Shown in pieces: positions 1 through 7,562 of a stretch of DNA of 35,369 nucleotides (the stretch's first letter is position 1; every line of letters begins with the position of its first letter). The notes beneath the pieces are model-generated. The model was not told the DNA's origin and ran no database searches. It was given only the letters and a program-made list of their open reading frames with translations. This stretch comes from an uncultured Opitutaceae bacterium (GTDB lineage: Bacteria; Verrucomicrobiota; Verrucomicrobiia; Opitutales; Opitutaceae): the NCBI GenBank assembly GCA_937902925.1, contig CALFNN010000087.1, positions 1 through 35,369 on the forward strand, read 5' to 3'. The translations under genes were made by a program, and so were the position numbers.

Positions 1-2
1 TG

Positions 3-1664
3 GCGGCCGCCGACCTCGCGAGCATTGCAAACCGTGGCACGACGTTGAACATGTCTCCCCGCTACTACCTCGGCGGGAAGGTCACCGATCCCGGCCCGGT
101 CATCGATTTTGCCCCGAATGGTCCCCGTAGCATCTCCGGCGTCCACCCGTTTACCTGGTATGGCAACAGTTCCACCACGCCTATCGTGGAAAACGTGACC
201 ACCAATAGTGTGATTTCCTCCGGCCAGAAGATTAAGAACGAAATCCGCACCGAGGGACTCGTCTGGCAGGGCTTTTTCTGGAACGACCGCATCGTGCCCA
301 CGGCGGGCTGGCGCTACGACCGGACCCGCCAGATCAACGGACAGGCGTTGAATAGCAGCCCCACCGCCGCCACCTCCACCCTCGATCCCACGACCCGATT
401 GAACGATCTCTCGTATCTCGACAACTATAGCCTCAGCAGCTGGGTCAACAACCAGGGCCGGACCAAAACGAAGGGCATCGTGGTGAAGCCGTTCCGCTGG
501 CTGGATGTCCACTACAACCAGTCGGACAGCTTTCAGCCGGCCAACGTGGCCTATAACATCTATCTCCAATTGCTCCCGAATCCGCAGAGCCAGGGCAAGG
601 ACTATGGATTTTCCCTCAATCTCTTCGACGGCAAGCTGGTGGCCAAAGTGAACCGCTATCAGACCGTCCAGGAAAATTCGCGCAGTGGCCCCACCGGCGG
701 CACCTTCGCCCAGCGCAGCTTCCGCTTTTTCTTTGATGTCAGCTCGCCGCTGGCCAACTACAACGCGACCACCAACACGTTCGGCAATGGCAACGATCCC
801 TGGGACCTCGAACAAGAGGGCACGCAATGGATCCTGGCGCAGAATCCCGGCATGGCCGTCGAAACCGCGCGGCAGGCCGCCATCACGAAATACCTCGTTC
901 CCGCCGGGATCGACTCCGCAACCATCGATCGCGTGCGCCAGATCGGCGGTAACGGGTTTGCCGAGATTAACACGGTCACCTCGACGGGCTATGAGTTCGA
1001 GCTCAACTACAATCCCACGAGCTACTGGACGATGAAGGTGACGGCGGCGGAGCAGAAGGCGATCGATTCACAGCTCTCGCAATACATGAATCAGTTCTTT
1101 GCCACCAACCTCGCTTATCTGCAGAGCATCAAAGACCCCATCACGGGAGGAAATTGGTGGACGACCACCATCGGGACGAGCACCACGGGCGCGCCCTACA
1201 CTTGGTATATCGCCAACATTTCCACGACCCTGAGTCAGGCGTCCGTGAACGCCGGCAAACCGCGGCAGCAGACTCGGGAATGGAGCTTTTCGGGCAACAC
1301 AAATTTCCGTCTCTCCGGCATCACCGAGAACAAATGGCTAAAGCAGTTTGCGGTCGGCGGCGCGGTCCACTGGATGGATAAGGCGGCGGTTGGCTACTTT
1401 GGTATTACCGACCCCGACGGTGTCATCCGCTCGCTGGATCGCAACCGCCCCATCTATGACAAGGCGCGCTATACCGTCGACCTCCTCGCGAGTTACAATC
1501 TGCGCCTTTTCAACAAGGTGCGCGCCCGCCTTCAGCTCAACGTTACGAACGTGCTCGAGGACGGCCGGCTCCAGCCCATCGCTTACAATCCCGATGGCCA
1601 GGCATGGAATTACCGCATCATCGATCCGCGCCAGTTCATCCTGAGCGCGACCTTCGACCTCTGA
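3..1664 (+). CDS. TonB-dependent receptor, C-terminal part (5' end outside window)
   Basis: The reading frame is already open at base 3 (upstream of the first ATG at 45) and runs to TGA at 1662-1664, so the gene begins outside the window. The visible ~553 residues look like the beta-barrel of an outer-membrane TonB-dependent receptor: alternating aromatic/polar strands, Tyr/Asn/Thr-rich loops, a typical late-barrel segment (YTVDLLASYNLRLF, then RLQLNVTNVLEDGR) and a C-terminal strand ending FILSATFDL. The plug and TonB box are not in view. Such receptors import oligosaccharides, siderophores or vitamins using proton motive force through TonB-ExbBD. The GH2 genes directly downstream suggest a carbohydrate ligand, which is inference. 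No SusD-like partner follows. Two hairpins after the stop suggest that transcription ends before the GH2 genes. Confidence 0.85.
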   Translation, partial: AAADLASIANRGTTLNMSPRYYLGGKVTDPGPVIDFAPNGPRSISGVHPFTWYGNSSTTPIVENVTTNSVISSGQKIKNEIRTEGLVWQGFFWNDRIVPTAGWRYDRTRQINGQALNSSPTAATSTLDPTTRLNDLSYLDNYSLSSWVNNQGRTKTKGIVVKPFRWLDVHYNQSDSFQPANVAYNIYLQLLPNPQSQGKDYGFSLNLFDGKLVAKVNRYQTVQENSRSGPTGGTFAQRSFRFFFDVSSPLANYNATTNTFGNGNDPWDLEQEGTQWILAQNPGMAVETARQAAITKYLVPAGIDSATIDRVRQIGGNGFAEINTVTSTGYEFELNYNPTSYWTMKVTAAEQKAIDSQLSQYMNQFFATNLAYLQSIKDPITGGNWWTTTIGTSTTGAPYTWYIANISTTLSQASVNAGKPRQQTREWSFSGNTNFRLSGITENKWLKQFAVGGAVHWMDKAAVGYFGITDPDGVIRSLDRNRPIYDKARYTVDLLASYNLRLFNKVRARLQLNVTNVLEDGRLQPIAYNPDGQAWNYRIIDPRQFILSATFDL

Positions 1665-1674
1665 GCGAAAACCC

Positions 1675-1697
1675 AACCTCACGGTGGCGAGGTTTTT
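1675..1697 (+). terminator. Rho-independent-like terminator after the receptor
   Basis: An AACCTC / GAGGTT inverted repeat (1675-1680 and 1689-1694) is followed immediately by a T run (1693-1697). It lies 11 bases past the receptor stop codon. The stem is short, so strength is uncertain. Confidence 0.5.
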
Positions 1698-1722
1698 CGG
1701 TTCGCAATCTGAATCAGAAAGG

Positions 1723-1756
1723 GACGCCCCGGCCTTGCGGCCGAGGCGTCTTCCTG
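1723..1756 (+). terminator. Second strong hairpin after the receptor
   Basis: GACGCC (1723-1728) pairs with GGCGTC (1745-1750), with an inner GGCC/GGCC stem, followed by TTCCTGCGTT. It probably works with the preceding hairpin to separate the receptor from the GH2 genes. The T tract is poor. Confidence 0.45.
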
Positions 1757-1870
1757 CGTTCGGTCATCAGAAACGAAAGATTCCCGTTCAGCCCGACGCC
1801 GCGTCACTTTAGATCGCTCAACCCGTCTAGCTTGCACCACCTCATCCTCTTTTCCCGACTTTCCTCTCTT

Positions 1871-4570
1871 ATGATCATCCATCCCTATCGCGCCTACCTC
1901 GTCGCCCTGATGTTGGCCGGTGCTACTGCGGTTACCGCCCTCGCGGCCGAGGCCCCTTACCAGCCGCCGGCTTCGCCGCGCGCCACCTATAATTTCAACC
2001 CGGGCTGGAAATTCATCTTTGCCGACACGGCCGGCGCCGATCAGCCGGCGTTCGACGACTCCGCTTGGGCCAACGTGAGCCTGCCGCACACTTGGAATGA
2101 GACCGATTCCTATCGCGCCTACATCAGCCACGGCGGTGGCGACCAAACGGAAAAGTTTGGCGTCGGCTGGTATCGCAAACATTTCAAGCTCCCGGCCAGC
2201 GCCGACGGCCAGAAGGTGTTTCTCCAGTTCGACGGCATGCGGCAAGCCGGGTGGTTCTTCGTCAACGGCCAACCCGTCGGCAAATATGAAAATGGCATCA
2301 CGGCCGTGGGCCTCGACATCACCAAGTTCGCCAAATTCGGCGGCCAGGACAACGTCCTCGCGGTGAAAGTGGACAACAGCCCGAACTACAAGGAGGAGGC
2401 AACCGGAACGCCGTTCATGTGGAACTCGAAGGATTTCAATCCGAATTTCGGCGGGCTCAATCGCGACGCAACGCTGATCGTGGCGGGCATGATTTACCAG
2501 ACGCTGCCGCTCTACGAGAATCTCAAGACCACCGGCATCTACATTTATCCCGAGGCGATCGACCTGAAGAAAAAGACGGCGGACGTTAAGGTGGAGGCCC
2601 AGGTCGTCAACGAGACAGGCGACTACGCCTCGATCACGCTGTCCGCCGTCGTGGTGGACGCGAACGGTGTCGTGCGCGCGAAATTGGACGGCAATACGTC
2701 CGACCTCGTCGCGGGCCAATCGGAAATTTTCACGGCTTCCGGTGCGCTCGCCGGCGCGCGATTTTGGGACGTGAAGGATCCGTATCTCTATCGCGTTTAC
2801 TCGATGCTCTCCGTGAACGGCAAAGTCGTGGACGTGTGCGAGACGACGACAGGGTTCCGGCAGACTGAGTTCAAAGGTGGCGCGGGCACGGGTGGCGTGT
2901 GGCTGAACGGCCGCTTCGTCTGGCTCACCGGCTACGCGATGCGCTCGGCCAACGACTGGGCCGGGCTGGGCGGCGCCTATCCCGACTGGATGCACGACTT
3001 CACGCTCGCGATGGTGCGGGAGAGCAATGGCAACTACATGCGCTGGATGCACGTCGCGCCGCAGCGGGCCGACGTCGCGGCCTGCGACCGGTTGGGCGTC
3101 GTCGAGGTCTGCCCCGCCGGCGACAAGGAGCGGCTGGTCACGGGCCGCCAATGGGACCAGCGCGCCGAGGTGATGCGCGACACGATGATTTTCTACCGTA
3201 ACAGCCCCAGCATCTTTTTCTGGGAGGCCGGCAACACCATCGTCACACCGGAGCAGATGGTGCAGATGGTGGCGCTGCGCAAGGAGCTCGACCCGCACGG
3301 CGGGCGCGTGATGGGCACGCGTGACAATGATCTGCCGAAAGAGAACAAGGCGCTCACACCGATGTCCGAGTATTTCGGCGTCATGATTGGTCAGGCGCCG
3401 CAAACCGACCAGGTCAAAGACGACGACATCTTCCGTGGCTACAGCATCGCGCGTCGCGACAAGGCGCCGTTGATCGAGACGGAAGACTTCCGCGACGAGG
3501 CGGGCCGCAACATCTGGGACGAATACTCCCCGCCGCATTTCGGTTTCAAGCCAAAGGCCGGCACGGCGAGAGATGGCCGGCCGGTCGATACGTGGCACTG
3601 GAACTCCGAGACGTTCTGCCTCGCCGCGGCCATGCGTTATGCGACCTACGTGCGCAACCGGATCGACAACACCGACCCGGCGCACTCGAAGTGGTCGGCC
3701 TACTGCTCGATCTATTTTGCGGATTCCGACGCCGATGGCCGCCAGCAGGGCAGCTATGTCCTGCGCGTGAGCGGCAAGGTCGACGGCGTGCGCATCCCGA
3801 AGTCGCTCTACTTCGTTTCGCGGGTGATGCAGAACGAGCAGCCCGACATCCATATCATCGGGCACTGGAACTATCCGGCCAACACCAAGAAGGCGATGTA
3901 TGTGGCGGCGACCCAGTGCGATCAGGTTGAATTGTTCGTCAACGGGAAATCCGTCGGCACGGCGACCCAGCCTTTCAAGTTCATCGACAACTACGGCGGT
4001 CGAACGATGGGTTCGTCCGAGATGGCGGCGGCCAAGGACTCCGGCTACATCTACGCCTTCCCGGACGTGGAATTCGTGCCGGGTGCGATCAAGGCCGTCG
4101 CGAGTAAGGGCGGCAAGATCGTCGCCCAGCAGGAAATCCAAACCGCGGGCGACCCGAAGGCGATCAAGCTCACACTCCACACCGGACCGCAAGGCTTGCA
4201 TGCGGACGGAAGCGACGTGGCGCTGATCGACTTCGAGGTCGTCGATGCGCAGGGCCGCCGCTGCCCGACCGACGAGGCACGGGTGGATTTCGACGTGAGC
4301 GGACCGCTCGTCTGGCGCGGCGGCTTCAACGCCGCTATGCTGGACTCGACGAACAACCTCTATCTCAGCACCGAGTGCGGCATCAACCGCGTGGCCGTGC
4401 GCTCCACGCTGACCGCAGGCAAGATCACCGTGACGGCGAAACGCGAGGGGCTCACGCCCTCGACGGTGACGATCGATTCACGGGCGACGGAGATCAAATA
4501 CGGCCTCGAGACTCACCTACCTCAGACGTATTCCGGTTTGGCCCAGACCATACCGGGGTTGGTGCCGTAA
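1871..4570 (+). CDS. Secreted glycoside hydrolase family 2-type protein, paralogue 1
   Basis: The frame is open from 1604, but ATG at 1871 is chosen because it gives a signal peptide (residues ~1-26, MIIHPYRAYL then a hydrophobic Ala/Leu core ending ALAAEA); the product is 899 aa. Layout is GH2-like: sugar-binding jelly roll (~30-230, with SLPHTWNETDSYR and GVGWYRKHF), Ig-like domain (~250-350), TIM barrel (~355-640), then C-terminal Ig-like domains of the DUF4982/GH2 domain-5 kind (~690-880). The probable nucleophile is E538 in IETEDF. At the end of strand 4, where GH2 enzymes have W-S-x-G-N-E, this protein has W451-E-A-G-N-T456, so the usual acid/base Glu is absent. Substrate cannot be told; beta-galactosidase would be a default label. 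It is the first of three tandem paralogues. The leader before the ATG is CT-rich with no Shine-Dalgarno. Confidence 0.85.
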   Translation: MIIHPYRAYLVALMLAGATAVTALAAEAPYQPPASPRATYNFNPGWKFIFADTAGADQPAFDDSAWANVSLPHTWNETDSYRAYISHGGGDQTEKFGVGWYRKHFKLPASADGQKVFLQFDGMRQAGWFFVNGQPVGKYENGITAVGLDITKFAKFGGQDNVLAVKVDNSPNYKEEATGTPFMWNSKDFNPNFGGLNRDATLIVAGMIYQTLPLYENLKTTGIYIYPEAIDLKKKTADVKVEAQVVNETGDYASITLSAVVVDANGVVRAKLDGNTSDLVAGQSEIFTASGALAGARFWDVKDPYLYRVYSMLSVNGKVVDVCETTTGFRQTEFKGGAGTGGVWLNGRFVWLTGYAMRSANDWAGLGGAYPDWMHDFTLAMVRESNGNYMRWMHVAPQRADVAACDRLGVVEVCPAGDKERLVTGRQWDQRAEVMRDTMIFYRNSPSIFFWEAGNTIVTPEQMVQMVALRKELDPHGGRVMGTRDNDLPKENKALTPMSEYFGVMIGQAPQTDQVKDDDIFRGYSIARRDKAPLIETEDFRDEAGRNIWDEYSPPHFGFKPKAGTARDGRPVDTWHWNSETFCLAAAMRYATYVRNRIDNTDPAHSKWSAYCSIYFADSDADGRQQGSYVLRVSGKVDGVRIPKSLYFVSRVMQNEQPDIHIIGHWNYPANTKKAMYVAATQCDQVELFVNGKSVGTATQPFKFIDNYGGRTMGSSEMAAAKDSGYIYAFPDVEFVPGAIKAVASKGGKIVAQQEIQTAGDPKAIKLTLHTGPQGLHADGSDVALIDFEVVDAQGRRCPTDEARVDFDVSGPLVWRGGFNAAMLDSTNNLYLSTECGINRVAVRSTLTAGKITVTAKREGLTPSTVTIDSRATEIKYGLETHLPQTYSGLAQTIPGLVP

Positions 4571-4571
4571 C

Positions 4572-4694
4572 GCCCTCGGATTCCACCCACCGCTGCGCAT
4601 TGTTCGCATCAAGGATGGCCGGCACCCAGGCGTGAATCTTTGCCATCATCTCTTTGGGGCGCGTGGTTAGGATCACGACCGGGTCCCCTTCAAG
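4572..4694 (-). pseudogene. Possible SRAP (YedK/HMCES-type) peptidase fragment
   Basis: The minus strand between the first two GH2 genes reads LKGDPVVILTTRPKEMMAKI followed by HAWVPAILDANNAQRWVES. This resembles the segment of SOS response-associated peptidases with the pattern ILTT-x-AN-x-x-M-x-x-IH-x-RMPVIL-x-x-x-x-x-x-WL. Only ~40 residues remain: there is no start, no catalytic N-terminal Cys, and the 3' side runs into the end of the GH2 gene. It is best read as debris from the sequence that occupied this spot before or during the GH2 duplication. The match is from memory and short. Confidence 0.35.
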
Positions 4695-4696
4695 CC

Positions 4697-4728
4697 GCCG
4701 GCCAAAGCCGGCTGTCGCGGAATTTTTT
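4697..4728 (+). terminator. Hairpin plus T run between GH2 paralogues 1 and 2
   Basis: GCCGGC (4697-4702) and GCCGGC (4707-4712) form a 6-bp stem with a CAAA loop. A run of six T follows at 4723-4728 after a 10-base gap. It may attenuate transcription entering the second GH2 gene at 4742. The gap makes it a weak intrinsic terminator. Confidence 0.3.
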
Positions 4729-4741
4729 AGCCCTTTTTTCT

Positions 4742-7459
4742 ATGAAACCTCACCCCGTCCTCTTCCCGCTGATTTTCGGCGCGCTGCTTCTGGGCAGCAC
4801 CACTGCCGTCCATGCCGCCGCGTCCGCCAATCAGGAAAGCCCCGTCGTGGGCGCGAAATTTGCCGCGCCGGCCTCGCCCCGCGCTGTTTATAACTTCAAC
4901 CCTGGCTGGAAATTCGCCTTTGGCGACGAGGCCGGAGTGGATCAGCCGGCATTCGACGACTCGGCGTGGGCCAGCGTCAGCCTGCCGCACACTTGGAACG
5001 AGACCGACTCCTATCGCGCCTATATCAGCCACGGCGGCGGCGATCAGACCGTGAAATTCGGCATCGGCTGGTATCGGAAGCACTTCAAGCTGCCCGCCAG
5101 CGCCGACGGCGGGAAGGTCTTCATTCAGTTCGACGGCATGCGGCAAGCCGGGCGTTTCTTCCTTAATGGCCAGCCCATCGGCAAATATGAGAACGGCATC
5201 ACGCCCGTCGGGCTCGATATCACCAAGTTCGTTAAGTTCGGTGGCCAGGACAATGTCCTCGCTGTGCAGGTGGACAACAGCCCGAACTACAAGGAAGAGG
5301 CCACCGGCACGCCATTCGAGTGGAATTCGACGAACTTCAACCCGAACTTCGGCGGGCTCAATCGCGACGCGACGCTGATCGTGGCGGGCAAGATCTACCA
5401 GACGCTACCGCTCTATGAGAATCTCAAGACCACCGGCATTTACATTTATCCCGAGGCCATCGATCTGAAGAAGAAGACTACCGACGTGAAGGTGGAGGCC
5501 GAGGTCATCAACGAGACCGGCGACTACGCCTCCATCACGCTGTCGGCCGTCGTGGTCGATCGCGACGGCGTCGTGCGGGCGAAACTGGACGGCAATACGT
5601 CCGACCTCGTGGCGGGCCAGGCGGAGATCTTCACCGCCTCCGGCTCGCTGGCGAGCGCGCGTTTCTGGGATGTGAACGATCCGTATCTCTATTGCGTTTA
5701 CTCGATGCTCAGCGTCAACGGCAAGGTGGTCGACGTGTGCGAGACGACGACAGGTTTTCGCCAAGCCGAGTTCAAGGGCGGCGCCGGCACGGGCGGCGTC
5801 TGGCTGAACGGTCGCTTCGTCTGGCTCAGGGGTTACTCGCAGCGCTCGGCCAACGACTGGGCTGGCCTGGGTGGCGCCTATCCCGACTGGATGCACGACT
5901 TCACGCTCGCGATGGTGCGGGGGAGCAATGGCAACTACATGCGCTGGATGCACGTCGCGCCGCAGCGGGCCGACGTCGCGGCCTGCGACCGGTTGGGCGT
6001 CGTCGAGGTCTGCCCCGCCGGCGACAAGGAGCGGCTGGTCACGGGCCGCCAATGGGACCAGCGCGCCGAGGTGATGCGCGACACGATGATTTTCTACCGT
6101 AACAGCCCCAGCATCTTTTTCTGGGAGGCCGGCAACACCATCGTCACACCGGAGCAGATGGTGCAGATGGTGGCGCTGCGCAAGGAACTGGACCCGCACG
6201 GCGGTCGCGTCATGGGCACGCGCGACAACGATCTCCCGGCGGAAAACAAGGCACTGACGCCGATGTCCGAGTATTACGGCGTGATGATCGGCCAGACGTC
6301 GCAGACCGACCAGGTCGCCGGCGACGACATCTTCCGCGGCTACAGCATCGCGCGCCGCGACAAGGCCCCGCTGATCGAGACGGAGGACTTTCGCGACGAA
6401 GCCGGCCGGAACATCTGGGACGAATACTCGCCGCCGCATTTCGGTTTCAAGCCCAAGCCAGGCGCGGCGAAAGACGGCCGTCCCATCGACACGTGGCACT
6501 GGAACTCCGAGACCTTCTGCCTCGCCGCCGCCACCCGCTATGCGAGCTACGTGCACAACCGCATCGACAACCCCGACCCCGTGCACTCGAAGTGGTCGGC
6601 CTACGGCTCGATTTATTTCACGGATTCCGACGCCGACGGCCGCCAGCAGGGCAGCTACGTCTTGCGCGTGAGCGGCAAGGTCGACGGCATGCGGCTGCCC
6701 AAGTCGCTCTTTCACGTCTCGCGCGTGATGCAAAATGAGCAGCCCGACATCCACATCATCGGGCACTGGAACTATCCCGCCAACACGAAGAAGACGATGT
6801 ATGTGGCAGCGACGCACTGCGAACGGGTCGAGTTGTTCGTCAACGGAAAATCCATCGGAGTGGCGACGGAGCCATTCCAATTCTTTGATTCCGATCCGAG
6901 CCGGCCGCCGGCGACCCAGCCCGCCATGGGCGACACAGGGTTCATCTATGCGTTTCCGGATGTGGCATTCGCGCCAGGCGCGATCAAGGCCGTCGCGACG
7001 AAGGGCGGAAAGGTCGTCGCGCAGCAGGAAATCCAGACAGCGGGCGAGCCGAAGGCGATCAAGCTCACGCTCCGCACCGGGCCGCAGGGCTTGCAGGCCG
7101 ACGGTTCCGACGTGGCGCTGATCGACTTCGAGGTCGTGGACGCGCAGGGCCTCCGCTGCCCGACTGACGAGGCGCGCGTGGATTTCGCCGTCACCGGACC
7201 CGTGATCTGGCGCGGCGGATTAAACGCCGCGAAGCTCAATACCACGAACAATCTCTACCTCGACACCGAGTGCGGCATCAACCGCGTGGCGGTGCGCTCG
7301 ACGCTGACCGCGGGCAAGATCACCGTGACCGCGAAACGCGAGGGGCTCACGCCCGCGACGGTGACGATCGATTCGAAGCCAATGGAAATCACCAATGGCC
7401 TCGGCCGCGCGCTCCCGCAGACGCTCCCTGGTTTCGTCATGGCGTCGCCTGCGAAGTAG
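4742..7459 (+). CDS. Secreted glycoside hydrolase family 2-type protein, paralogue 2
   Basis: ATG at 4742 gives a 905-aa protein starting MKPHPVLFPLIFGALLLGS, a clear signal peptide ending near VHAAAS; the upstream in-frame extension is rejected because it would bury this signal. Domain order matches paralogue 1: jelly roll, Ig-like, TIM barrel, C-terminal Ig-like domains. The probable nucleophile is E548 (IETEDF); the strand-4 motif is W461-E-A-G-N-T466, again without the normal acid/base Glu. Most of the protein is near identical to paralogue 1. A stretch (5873-6186) is identical at DNA level to 2972-3285 except one base, which changes RESNG to RGSNG. A small loop near 6890-6930 (DSDPSRPPATQPAM) differs from both other copies. 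It is probably periplasmic or surface located, and the substrate is unknown. Confidence 0.85.
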   Translation: MKPHPVLFPLIFGALLLGSTTAVHAAASANQESPVVGAKFAAPASPRAVYNFNPGWKFAFGDEAGVDQPAFDDSAWASVSLPHTWNETDSYRAYISHGGGDQTVKFGIGWYRKHFKLPASADGGKVFIQFDGMRQAGRFFLNGQPIGKYENGITPVGLDITKFVKFGGQDNVLAVQVDNSPNYKEEATGTPFEWNSTNFNPNFGGLNRDATLIVAGKIYQTLPLYENLKTTGIYIYPEAIDLKKKTTDVKVEAEVINETGDYASITLSAVVVDRDGVVRAKLDGNTSDLVAGQAEIFTASGSLASARFWDVNDPYLYCVYSMLSVNGKVVDVCETTTGFRQAEFKGGAGTGGVWLNGRFVWLRGYSQRSANDWAGLGGAYPDWMHDFTLAMVRGSNGNYMRWMHVAPQRADVAACDRLGVVEVCPAGDKERLVTGRQWDQRAEVMRDTMIFYRNSPSIFFWEAGNTIVTPEQMVQMVALRKELDPHGGRVMGTRDNDLPAENKALTPMSEYYGVMIGQTSQTDQVAGDDIFRGYSIARRDKAPLIETEDFRDEAGRNIWDEYSPPHFGFKPKPGAAKDGRPIDTWHWNSETFCLAAATRYASYVHNRIDNPDPVHSKWSAYGSIYFTDSDADGRQQGSYVLRVSGKVDGMRLPKSLFHVSRVMQNEQPDIHIIGHWNYPANTKKTMYVAATHCERVELFVNGKSIGVATEPFQFFDSDPSRPPATQPAMGDTGFIYAFPDVAFAPGAIKAVATKGGKVVAQQEIQTAGEPKAIKLTLRTGPQGLQADGSDVALIDFEVVDAQGLRCPTDEARVDFAVTGPVIWRGGLNAAKLNTTNNLYLDTECGINRVAVRSTLTAGKITVTAKREGLTPATVTIDSKPMEITNGLGRALPQTLPGFVMASPAK

Positions 7460-7487
7460 TCGGTGCCACGAGTTTTTTTAAGACCCT

Positions 7488-7529
7488 GCCGGCTTGGTTT
7501 GCACGAATGCTGAATCAAGCCGGCTGATT
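7488..7529. promoter_or_regulatory. Inverted repeats in the leader of GH2 paralogue 3
   Basis: A perfect 9-bp inverted repeat GCCGGCTTG (7488-7496) / CAAGCCGGC (7516-7524) lies between the stop of paralogue 2 and the start of paralogue 3. A nested GAATCA/TGATTC repeat sits at 7512-7530. It could be a regulator-binding site or a processing hairpin. A possible -10-like TAATAT follows at 7536, but I see no matching -35 box. Confidence 0.35.
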
Positions 7530-7562
7530 CGGCCCTAATATAGCACGATTGGATTTTACCCC

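Noticed and set aside
1604-1870. N-terminal extension of GH2 paralogue 1
   Set aside because: It would overlap the receptor end and both terminator-like hairpins and bury the signal peptide; ATG at 1871 is better.
1679-4201. Very long minus-strand open frame antisense to GH2 paralogue 1
   Set aside because: Arg/His/Val/Asp-rich composition typical of the antisense frame of a high-GC gene; no domains; the same shadow recurs behind paralogues 2 and 3.
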